Positions 51,702-59,174 of a stretch of 64,000 bases of DNA are shown piece after piece. The notes beneath the pieces are model-generated. The model searched no databases and was not told where the DNA came from. It saw only the letters and a program-made list of their open reading frames with translations. Source of the stretch: Caballeronia sordidicola (lineage in GTDB: Bacteria > Pseudomonadota > Gammaproteobacteria > Burkholderiales > Burkholderiaceae); the NCBI RefSeq assembly GCF_000729995.1, contig NZ_JNFG01000203.1, positions 1 to 64,000 of the forward strand, in the 5' to 3' direction. Position numbers and translations under genes: made by a program. Numbering within the stretch: position 1 is the first letter of the stretch; each line of letters opens with the position of its first letter.

Positions 51702-52964
51702 TTACAGGTTGATGAGCGTCTGGTCGACGGTTTGCTGCGTCTTGATCGTCTGCGCGTTCGCCTGGTAATTACGCTGCGCCGTGATCAGGTCCACCAGCGA
51801 ACTGGTCAGGTCGACGTTCGAGTTTTCCACCGCGCCGCCTTGCAGCGAACCGTGGTTGGTCGAACCCGGCACCGACACCTGCGCGAGGCCGGATGCCGCG
51901 GTCTGCTGGTAGTTGTTGCCGCCAAGGTCCTGCAAGCCGTTATTGTTGGCGAAGGTCGCGAGCGCGATCTGACCAAGCGCCTGGGTCTTGCCGTTCGTGT
52001 ACGTGCCCGTCAGCGTGCCGTCCGTGCCGACCGAAAAGCCCGCCAGTTCGCTCGACGAATAGCCGTCCTGGGTGCTGCTCACGAGGCCGGTCGTTGCGCC
52101 GTACTGGGTCGTGCCTGTGAAGGACATCGACATGGTTTGCAAGGCGGTGGGGGAGTTGGACGCACCATTCGGAATCGAAAAGGAGAACGGAGCGATGGCG
52201 GTGGCGGGCGGCGTCGGGATCATGTTGCCCGACTGGTCGAACGTGACCGTGCCGAGATCGCCGGTGGTGTCAGTCGCCGAACCCGTTGTGACAGGTGTGT
52301 TGGCCGTGCCGGTGGTCGCATACGCTTCCCACGAACCCGTCGACTGCTTCACGAAAAACACGTTCACCGCATGCGTGCCGCCGAGCGAGTCGTTGACGTT
52401 GATCTGACTGGTCGCGCTATAGGTGTTCGCGTTGTTAGGATCGAACGGTGTCTGGGTCGGCACAGCGGCCTGCGAGTTCAGGTTGAACGCAAAACTCACG
52501 TTCTGGGTCGCCGACGGCGGCAGGTTCGAGTTCGGCACGACCAGCGGCACGGTTGACGAGCTGTTGATCACACCCTGCGCATTGGCGGCATAACCCATCA
52601 GCGTCTGGCCGGCGGCGTTGACGATCGTACCGTTGGCCGCAAGGTTGAACACGCCGTTGCGCGAGTACACGTTGGCGCCGTTGGCCGACATCTGGAAGAA
52701 GCCATTGCCGTTGATCGCGACATCCAGCGCCTGGCTCGTCGTGGTGATAGTGCCCTGGCCGAACTGCTGCTGCACTTCCGACATCTGCGAGCCGATGCCG
52801 ATCTGGTTGTTCACGGCGGTGGCGACCGAGTTCGCGTACATATCGGCGAATTGCGCCTGGCCTTGCTTGAAGCCGACGGTATTCGCGTTGGCAATGTTGT
52901 TGCCGATCACATCGAGATCGTTCGACGCGCCGGACAAACCAGATAAACCTTGTTGGTAACCCAT
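51702..52964 (-). CDS. flgE: flagellar hook protein FlgE
   Basis: This 420-residue protein polymerises into the hook. N-terminus MGYQQGLSGLSGASNDLDVI with NNIANANTVGFKQGQ. The C-terminus has GAVENSNVDLTSSLVDLITA and ends QTIKTQQTVDQTLINL. The central domain is Thr/Asn/Ala-rich. It lies between flgD and flgF. Confidence 0.97.
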   Translation of the reverse strand: MGYQQGLSGLSGASNDLDVIGNNIANANTVGFKQGQAQFADMYANSVATAVNNQIGIGSQMSEVQQQFGQGTITTTSQALDVAINGNGFFQMSANGANVYSRNGVFNLAANGTIVNAAGQTLMGYAANAQGVINSSSTVPLVVPNSNLPPSATQNVSFAFNLNSQAAVPTQTPFDPNNANTYSATSQINVNDSLGGTHAVNVFFVKQSTGSWEAYATTGTANTPVTTGSATDTTGDLGTVTFDQSGNMIPTPPATAIAPFSFSIPNGASNSPTALQTMSMSFTGTTQYGATTGLVSSTQDGYSSSELAGFSVGTDGTLTGTYTNGKTQALGQIALATFANNNGLQDLGGNNYQQTAASGLAQVSVPGSTNHGSLQGGAVENSNVDLTSSLVDLITAQRNYQANAQTIKTQQTVDQTLINL

Positions 52965-53006
52965 GACGGTCTCCGCTTCTAGAAGAAAGAGCTAATGAAT
53001 AAGGGC

Positions 53007-53750
53007 TTAGAGAATCGATGCGATGCTGGTCAACGGCACCGTCTTGCCGGTCGTCAGCATGACGCCCGTCGTTCCGTCGGCCTGCTGCACCACGCTCTGT
53101 ACTTGCGAGGAGGACAGCGCGGTCGCGGTCGCGGCAGCGCCGTTGATTGTGCCCGCCGCCGTGATGGTGTACGTACCGTCCGGCAGCGTCGCGCCGGTCT
53201 TGTCCGTCGGCGTCCAGCCCGTGATCGGCACGGTGCCTGCAGCCTGCGGCCCGAGGTCGATCGTGTTCACCACCTGGCCGGCGCTGTTCGTCACGCTCAC
53301 CGTCATGTCGCCGAGCGCGTTCGCCGTCTGCGCGCCGAAAGCGCTGGCCTTGCCGCCGCTCACGGTCATCGTGCTGCCAGGGGCAAGTACGGTCGCGCCG
53401 ATCAGCGACGCAGCCTGCGCCGACTGCCCCGCCGACAATTGCGTCGCAAGCGAACTCAGCGAGGTGTTCAACTGGCCGATGCCCGACACCGTGCTGATCT
53501 GCGCGAGTTGCGAGGTCATCTGCGAGCTGTCGGTCGGGTTCGTCGGATCCTGGTTCTGGAGCTGCGTGACGAGCAGCGTCAGGAAGGTGTTCTGCAGGTC
53601 CGCCGGCGACTGCGTGCCGGTCGTGCTCGAGCTCGAGCTGGCCGATGAAGTACCCGACGTGCTCGATGTACCCGATGTACCGTTCATGGTGTTCAGCAGC
53701 GTCTGCGACATCGTCGCGCCGTTATTGCCGATCGTGGTGTTGGTTGTCAC
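53007..53750 (-). CDS. flgD: flagellar hook assembly protein FlgD
   Basis: This 247-residue hook cap has an N-terminal conserved region after a Ser/Thr-rich stretch, with LQNTFLTLLVTQLQNQDPTN (about 52-71) followed by DSSQMTSQLAQISTVSGI. The C-terminal FlgD Ig/tudor-like domain contains GWTPTDKTGATLPDGTYTI. Gene order and spacing (10 bases from flgC's stop side) are normal. Confidence 0.95.
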   Translation of the reverse strand: MTTNTTIGNNGATMSQTLLNTMNGTSGTSSTSGTSSASSSSSTTGTQSPADLQNTFLTLLVTQLQNQDPTNPTDSSQMTSQLAQISTVSGIGQLNTSLSSLATQLSAGQSAQAASLIGATVLAPGSTMTVSGGKASAFGAQTANALGDMTVSVTNSAGQVVNTIDLGPQAAGTVPITGWTPTDKTGATLPDGTYTITAAGTINGAAATATALSSSQVQSVVQQADGTTGVMLTTGKTVPLTSIASIL

Positions 53751-53760
53751 AGGATTGTCC

Positions 53761-54186
53761 TCAGGTTCCGATCGTCAGGGTCTTAAGCATCAGCTGCTTG
53801 GCGGTATTGAGCGTTTCCACATTCGCCTGATACGAACGAGACGCCGAAATCATGTTGACCATTTCCTGCACCGGATCGACGTTCGGCAAGGTCACGTAGC
53901 CGTCCGTGTTGGCTGCGGGATTGGTCGGGTCGTAGGTAGTCTTCATCGGCGTCGGGTCGTCAATCACGCCCGTCACCTGCACGCCGCCCACCTGCTGGCC
54001 GGACGCCGTGCGCGCGCCGCCGAGCGGATCGACGCCGAACACCACCTGCTTCGCCTTGTACGGCTGGCCGTCCGGGCCCGTCGTGCTGTCCGCGTTGGCC
54101 AGGTTCGAGGCGGTCACGTTCAGGCGCTGCGCCTGCGCGGACATCGCCGAACCGGCAACGTTGAAGATGTTCATCAAAGAGGGCAT
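53761..54186 (-). CDS. flgC: flagellar basal-body rod protein FlgC
   Basis: This 141-residue proximal rod protein has SLMNIFNVAGSAMSAQAQRL, then SNLANADSTTGPDGQPYKAK, and ends with VNMISASRSYQANVETLNTA. Its length and motifs are typical. Confidence 0.96.
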   Translation of the reverse strand: MPSLMNIFNVAGSAMSAQAQRLNVTASNLANADSTTGPDGQPYKAKQVVFGVDPLGGARTASGQQVGGVQVTGVIDDPTPMKTTYDPTNPAANTDGYVTLPNVDPVQEMVNMISASRSYQANVETLNTAKQLMLKTLTIGT

Positions 54187-54219
54187 TGCTTCTCCTCGTT
54201 ATCTTGTTCAGTTCGTGGT

Positions 54220-54711
54220 TCAGTTCGACGTGATCGCCGAGAGCATCGTCTTGATCTGCGACGACACCACGGTCATGCCGGCTTCGAAATGCAGCGCGTT
54301 GTCCGCGAACTGGACCCGCTCCGAATCCATGTCGACGGTATTTCCGTCCAGCGCCGGCTGGCTCGGAATCCGGTACGCGAGACGGCCGTAGTCGTCGGTG
54401 CTGCCGCCGCTGGCGGTCAGCGTCGTCGTGCCGGACATATGTCCCGCCGATGTCGTCGCGAGAGAAGCGCTGGTCGACACGCTCACCGGTTGCGCCATCT
54501 GCAGCGACGCGGTGCTTGACGCCGTGGTGTCCGCCGCCGTCCCGCTCTTTTTCAGCGCGCCGGCGAGGGCGCTGGAGAAATCGACGTCGCGCGCCTTGTA
54601 GCCCGGGGTATCGGCGTTCGCAATATTCGACGACAACAGTTCCTGCCGGTAGGCGCGCACATCCAGCGCTTCACGGCCGAACGCGAATTCCTTGTCGAGC
54701 TTGTCCAGCAT
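54220..54711 (-). CDS. flgB: flagellar basal-body rod protein FlgB
   Basis: This 163-residue proximal rod protein begins MLDKLDKEFAFGREALDVRA with SSNIANADTPGYKARDVDFS. A Ser/Thr-rich insert (about 60-105) makes it longer than enteric FlgB (138). A C-terminal stretch GNTVDMDSERVQFADNALHF follows. It is the first gene of flgBCDEFGHIJ and divergent from flgA. Confidence 0.95.
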   Translation of the reverse strand: MLDKLDKEFAFGREALDVRAYRQELLSSNIANADTPGYKARDVDFSSALAGALKKSGTAADTTASSTASLQMAQPVSVSTSASLATTSAGHMSGTTTLTASGGSTDDYGRLAYRIPSQPALDGNTVDMDSERVQFADNALHFEAGMTVVSSQIKTMLSAITSN

Positions 54712-55045
54712 GGCGGTCCTCCTTCAACTTCGGATCGGGTCTGCGATGTTTCGCGTGTCTTTGCAGCTTTCGCGGTTAATGACGCCGGGCGATGGAGCAA
54801 GTGCCCGGTTGTCATCGACCATTGGCTATCGAAGACTTTTGCATGAGACGAATCTTAGGAGCGAGACGCAAGATGCAATCAGACGAATAACAGGGAAAGC
54901 CGGCCTCTATTCGACGCTTGCCTTTGGCCGCCGAAATCTAGAATTCGTCTCGTGGGTCGATGTTTGAAGGAATTCACCGACTTTGGATGAGGGGTTTCTC
55001 GTTGTTGTTTTGCCGGATTCGCTGGATTTGTTTGGGAGAAACACA
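54712..55045. other. divergent flgB / flgA promoter region
   Basis: These 334 bases lie between the divergent flgB and flgA operons. The half near flgA is richer in AT. I see no clear sigma-28 element. Class II (FlhDC-type) control is expected from the gene class but no box could be assigned by eye. No gene is seen. Confidence 0.4.
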
Positions 55046-56566
55046 ATGCACAGCTTCACTGCGCCTGCTCGCAAGCCGGCGGTTCATCGCCTGGCCGCGA
55101 ACGGCCTGGTGAAGGCCCGCACGCGTCTGGCTCGCCGTGCTGCTCCGATCGGTCCGGTTGCGCTCTGCGTGCTCGCATTGGCTCTCATGACGGCCGGCGT
55201 GACAACGGCGCACGCGCAGGAAGCGGGCGGGGGCGTGCGCAGCGGCGGGGGCAGCGGCACGATCATGATTGCCGGTCCCGCCGAAACCAATCCAGCGGCC
55301 GTCCTGGCGATGGCGAAAGACGCCGGCATGACGGTGGACGGAAGCACGAACCAGCCAACAAGCGCGGCTCAGCCGGTGCGCACCTCGCGTCCCGCGGGTT
55401 ACGCCGCAGCGGCCCACGCAGCCGATGCCGCCATGCGTGCCGCCGCGCTCGCACTCGATGCCCACGCCGACGCCGCCGACGCATCCTCTTCTTCCGCCGA
55501 TACCAGCGGCCTGATCGTGATCCCGGGGCCGGGTGAAGCCAAGACGGCGAAGCCTGCCGCTGCGGCCCCCAGGCTGGCGATGTCGCCGAGCGGGACCACA
55601 GCATCGAACGATGCCCCCGATGCCGGCGGCATGATCGAGATCCCCGGTAATGGCGAGCCGAAAGCCCCTACTACTATTAGTAATGTTGGAAAAACGGCCG
55701 CCGATGCCCTTCCCCGCATCACCACATCCTCACGTGACGTGATGCCCGTGGTCGTCGCGACGGACGGCAGCGCGTCGCTCCAGGGCAACCCGCGTGTTGC
55801 CTCGCGAGGCTTCCAGGTGAGACCGATCGCGGCGGCGCCCGCCACGCCGGTCGCCGGCATGATGCCCGTTTCAATGCGCACTCCGGCGCCCATTCGCGCC
55901 CCGCTCCAACCTTCACCTGCCATGGCCGGCGCGCCGAACCAGCTGACGCAGGACGGCGACTCGGTGCGAGCCGCAGCGCTCGTCTTCCTGACACAGCAGG
56001 CAGCAGGTTTACCCGGCAAGGCCGACATCACCGTCACGCCCGTCTTCCCTCGCGGCCTCGCGGCCTGTTCGACGCTCGAGCCGTTCTTGCCGGCGGGTTC
56101 GCGGATCTGGGGCCGCACCACCGTCGGCGTGCGTTGCTCCGGTGAACGGCCGTGGACGCTTTATCTGCAAGCGCGCGTCGCGGTGATGGCCACGTATTAC
56201 ACCGCCGCCCGCGCCGTTGCGCCCGGCGAAGTGCTCACCGCCGCCGACCTGATTCCCCGCGACGGCGACCTCACGGCCATGCCGCAGGCTATCGTCACGG
56301 ACCCGTCACAAGCCGTCGGCGCAGTCACGCTGTCGCGGCTGGCACCGGGCCTGCCGCTGCGCACCGACATGCTGCGCGGCGCCGGCGCCGTCGTGATCGG
56401 CCAGAGCGTACATGTGGTGACCAGCGGTGCAGGTTTTTCGATATCGGCGGAAGGCAGCGCCATGAATAACGCTGCGCCCGGTCAGCAGGTCCGCGTCAAA
56501 ACGGCTGGGGGACAGATCATCTCCGGCGTCGTCAAGGACGGCTCGACAGTGGAAATCCAGCTTTGA
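55046..56566 (+). CDS. flgA: flagellar P-ring chaperone FlgA with long repeat-containing N-region
   Basis: The product is 506 residues, about twice the enteric FlgA. A signal-type segment (about 36-56, VALCVLALALMTAGVTTAHAQ) is followed by a 240-residue Ala/Pro-rich region. That region holds three related motifs: GTIMIAGPAE (about 70), GLIVIPGPGE (about 156) and GMIEIPGNGE (about 196). A normal FlgA part (about 310-506) follows, with the SAF domain (AVAPGEVLTAADLIPRDGDL) and a C-terminal QQVRVKTAGGQIISGVV. FlgA chaperones FlgI during P-ring assembly in the periplasm. The ATG at 55046 with GGGAG upstream is chosen over an earlier in-frame start at 54983. Confidence 0.92.
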   Translation: MHSFTAPARKPAVHRLAANGLVKARTRLARRAAPIGPVALCVLALALMTAGVTTAHAQEAGGGVRSGGGSGTIMIAGPAETNPAAVLAMAKDAGMTVDGSTNQPTSAAQPVRTSRPAGYAAAAHAADAAMRAAALALDAHADAADASSSSADTSGLIVIPGPGEAKTAKPAAAAPRLAMSPSGTTASNDAPDAGGMIEIPGNGEPKAPTTISNVGKTAADALPRITTSSRDVMPVVVATDGSASLQGNPRVASRGFQVRPIAAAPATPVAGMMPVSMRTPAPIRAPLQPSPAMAGAPNQLTQDGDSVRAAALVFLTQQAAGLPGKADITVTPVFPRGLAACSTLEPFLPAGSRIWGRTTVGVRCSGERPWTLYLQARVAVMATYYTAARAVAPGEVLTAADLIPRDGDLTAMPQAIVTDPSQAVGAVTLSRLAPGLPLRTDMLRGAGAVVIGQSVHVVTSGAGFSISAEGSAMNNAAPGQQVRVKTAGGQIISGVVKDGSTVEIQL

Positions 56567-56700
56567 AGAAGGGTCCGGAATGGCCCTATGTGGGTTATCC
56601 CTCACTTGTTTCAATTTGTTGCAATTCCTTATCGGGCTTATCCGACAAGGCTGAGCGGGAGATAGCACTGACTGGCGCGTGGTCCGGGCGGCGGGAAGGT

Positions 56701-56728
56701 TAAAGTTTTGACGTGCGTCCGCCGATAA
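56701..56728 (+). promoter_or_regulatory. sigma-28 (FliA) type promoter for flgMN
   Basis: TAAAGTTT-N12-GCCGATAA has both elements perfect against the consensus, but the spacer is 12 instead of 11. It lies 28 bases before the flgM GTG, so the anti-sigma factor is made under its own target sigma. Confidence 0.85.
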
Positions 56729-56756
56729 AGGAATCACATCGTCAGGGAAGACCATC

Positions 56757-57086
56757 GTGAAAATCGATTCCAGCAACACCAGCCAGATCGCAGCTTTGCA
56801 GGAAGCTGCACAACAACGTGCGGCGCAAGCCGACGCGCAACCGACCAGCACAACGGGCGGCACGACCAGCAGCACCGGCGGTTCGAATTCGACGGTGAGC
56901 TTGTCGGCGTTGTCGACGGATTTGCGCACGTCGGGTTCGGCCGACATCGATACGGCGAAAGTCGCGTCGATCAAGGCAGCGCTGAACGACGGCAGCTACA
57001 AGGTCGACTCGGGCAAGATCGCCGACGGCATGCTGAGCAGCGCACGTGAACTGATTCAAACGAATACCCCGCCGGCCGGCGGCTGA
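56757..57086 (+). CDS. flgM: anti-sigma-28 factor FlgM
   Basis: This 109-residue protein has an unstructured, Thr/Gly/Ser-rich N-terminal half and a C-terminal helical FliA-binding region (SGSADIDTAKVASIKAALND, then VDSGKIADGMLSSARELI). The start is GTG at 56757, backed by AGGGAAG about 8 bases upstream. FlgM holds FliA inactive until it is exported through the finished hook. A sigma-28 promoter directly upstream gives the usual feedback loop. Confidence 0.95.
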   Translation: MKIDSSNTSQIAALQEAAQQRAAQADAQPTSTTGGTTSSTGGSNSTVSLSALSTDLRTSGSADIDTAKVASIKAALNDGSYKVDSGKIADGMLSSARELIQTNTPPAGG

Positions 57087-57159
57087 GCATAGCGGCCATG
57101 TGTTGCAGGCGACGCCCAAAGCGAGCCCGCTGCACAGGGACACTAGGTTTCAGATAGAC

Positions 57160-57197
57160 GCATCGTTTCCACGATGCAGCGCCGGGCGGCTTTTTTT
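57160..57197 (+). terminator. possible terminator or attenuator between flgM and flgN
   Basis: A 6-bp hairpin GCATCG-N6-CGATGC is followed 13 bases later by TTTTTTT. The GC-rich stretch between them could also pair with upstream AGCCCGCTGC. This may reduce flgN expression relative to flgM. Confidence 0.35.
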
Positions 57198-57246
57198 GAC
57201 CTTGGCACCGCCATGAAAGCGGGCCGGAGTTTTTAGCGAGTCGCCC

Positions 57247-57690
57247 ATGAAAGACGCCCTGCTTGCCACTGTTATCGACGAAACCGCTGCCGTCCAGGCG
57301 TTCGAGTCGCTGCTGGTCCACGAAGAGAAAGCGCTGATTGCGGCCTCGCCGCTCGATACGCTGCCTTCGATCATCGAACGAAAAACTGCGTTGACCGAGC
57401 AGCTTGCCGCACTGGAACGCCAACGCGACGAGCAACTTGACGCGCTCGGGCTGCCGAAGGGTTTTGTCGGCATGGAGCAAGCCGTGACCGGCGACGAAGC
57501 GCTGGCCTCGCACTGGCAGAAGTTGCTCGCGGCGGCGGGACGTGCACGGCGCGGCAACAACAGCATCGGCGTGCTGATCCGTTCGCGCATGGAATACAAC
57601 CGCAATGCGCTTGCCGCGTTGACCATGGCGCCGCCCAAGTCGTCGTTCTACGGTCCCGATGGGCGTGTGCCCGGGATCTACGGGGTTTAA
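57247..57690 (+). CDS. flgN: flagellar export chaperone FlgN
   Basis: This 147-residue cytoplasmic helical chaperone serves FlgK and FlgL. The N-terminal helix region has VQAFESLLVHEEKALIAASP, and the FlgN pattern IIERKTALTEQLAALERQRD is followed by a C-terminal tail. It sits after flgM, as usual. A terminator follows. Confidence 0.92.
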   Translation: MKDALLATVIDETAAVQAFESLLVHEEKALIAASPLDTLPSIIERKTALTEQLAALERQRDEQLDALGLPKGFVGMEQAVTGDEALASHWQKLLAAAGRARRGNNSIGVLIRSRMEYNRNALAALTMAPPKSSFYGPDGRVPGIYGV

Positions 57691-57715
57691 CCGTTCTGCC
57701 TGACTGATACAACAC

Positions 57716-57753
57716 AACGCGCGCTGGTTTCCTTTTGGGATCGGCGCGTTTTT
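57716..57753 (+). terminator. rho-independent terminator after flgN
   Basis: A 7-bp stem AACGCGC / GCGCGTT with a 21-base loop ends in TTTTT, 25 bases after the flgN stop. Confidence 0.65.
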
Positions 57754-57935
57754 CATTTCGCCTGGCCGCCCGTGCCCGGCCGTCTTTGTTCCGCGCCTGT
57801 TCCATCGCCCGAATTACCCCCGTTTCTCCGCCCTGATCAAGCGATGGCCGCTTGCTGCTTTTCGCAATAATCGCTCCACTGGATCAATGCGTCAGCGGCT
57901 TCTTCGAAGCCCGCGCAAGACTGGAGCACAGCGAA

Positions 57936-59174
57936 GTGGCAGAAGAGAGCGACGTCGAAAAGACCGAATCAGCCACTCCCAAGCGCCTCGAAAAGGCGCG
58001 GGAGGAAGGTCAGGTCGTGCGCTCGCGGGAACTGACGTCGTTCGCGTTGCTGGCGGCGGGATTCGCCGGCGTCTGGGGATTCTCCGGTTCCGTCAGCCAG
58101 CACATGCAGGCCATCTTGCGCGGCGCGTTCACGTTCAATCACAACACCGTCCTCGATACCAACCAGATGCTGATTGGCGCCTCCTCCGCCGGCAAGGAAG
58201 GCTTCATGGCCTTGTGGCCGGTGCTCGCCCTGACAGGTCTGGCCGCGGTCGGCGCACCCATGGCGCTTGGCGGCTGGCTGCTCAGCACCCAGGTCATGGT
58301 GCCGAAGTTCAGCCGCCTGAACCCCATCAGCGGGCTCGGCAAGATCTTCTCGATCCAAGGGCCGATTGCGCTCGGCATGTCGATCCTGAAGACCCTGGTG
58401 GTCGGCGGACTGGCCGGCTGGGCGATGTGGAGCCGCAAGGACGAAGTGCTAAGCCTCGTCACGAAACCGCTGAGCCTCGCACTCGCCGACACCATGCATC
58501 TGCTCGTCGTGTGCTGCGGCATGGCGATAGCGGGACTGTTCCTGGTCGCCGCCGTCGATGTCCCCTACCAGCTCTGGACGCACGCGAAGAAGCTGCGCAT
58601 GAGCAAGGAGGAAGTGAAGCGCGAGCATCGTGAAAGCGATGGCGATCCCGCGGTCAAGGCCCGTATTCGCGCGCAGCAACGCGCCGCTGCCCGTCGCCGG
58701 ATGATGACCGCGGTGCCAACCGCCGACGTGATCGTCACCAACCCGACCCACTTCGCCGTCGCGCTGAAATACGCCGATGGCGAAATGCGCGCGCCGAAGG
58801 TCGTCGCGAAGGGCGTGAACCTGGTGGCCGCGCGTATCCGCGAAATGGCGCTCGAACATAACGTGCCGCTGCTCGAAGCACCGCCGCTTGCTCGCGCGCT
58901 GTATCACAACGTCGAGATCGACCGCGAGATTCCGGGCGCACTGTACGGCGCCGTCGCGCAGGTGCTGGCGTGGGTGTACCAGTTGCGCAAATTCAAGAAA
59001 GACGGCGGCAGCCGGCCGGACGAACCCGAAAACCTCGAGGTTCCTCCCGAACTCGATAAAGGCAGCGTCCCCGAATCAGAAGCCGACCAGGAAGCCGCGG
59101 AAGCGCTGGCTGCCAACGATGCGGGCTCAGCCGGTAATGACGGAACAGATCCAATGAAAGGAAGCAAAGCATGA
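57936..59174 (+). CDS. flhB: flagellar biosynthesis protein FlhB
   Basis: This 412-residue export-gate protein has four membrane helices and a cytoplasmic switch domain. The start is GTG at 57936, giving the canonical N-terminus AEESDVEKTESATPKRLEKA. A longer ATG frame from 57852 adds 28 atypical residues. The autocleavage motif NPTH has Asn269-Pro270, the same numbering as enteric FlhB. The C-tail is acidic and extended. FlhB changes export specificity from hook to filament substrates in response to FliK. The stop overlaps the flhA start (ATGA). Confidence 0.95.
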   Translation: MAEESDVEKTESATPKRLEKAREEGQVVRSRELTSFALLAAGFAGVWGFSGSVSQHMQAILRGAFTFNHNTVLDTNQMLIGASSAGKEGFMALWPVLALTGLAAVGAPMALGGWLLSTQVMVPKFSRLNPISGLGKIFSIQGPIALGMSILKTLVVGGLAGWAMWSRKDEVLSLVTKPLSLALADTMHLLVVCCGMAIAGLFLVAAVDVPYQLWTHAKKLRMSKEEVKREHRESDGDPAVKARIRAQQRAAARRRMMTAVPTADVIVTNPTHFAVALKYADGEMRAPKVVAKGVNLVAARIREMALEHNVPLLEAPPLARALYHNVEIDREIPGALYGAVAQVLAWVYQLRKFKKDGGSRPDEPENLEVPPELDKGSVPESEADQEAAEALAANDAGSAGNDGTDPMKGSKA

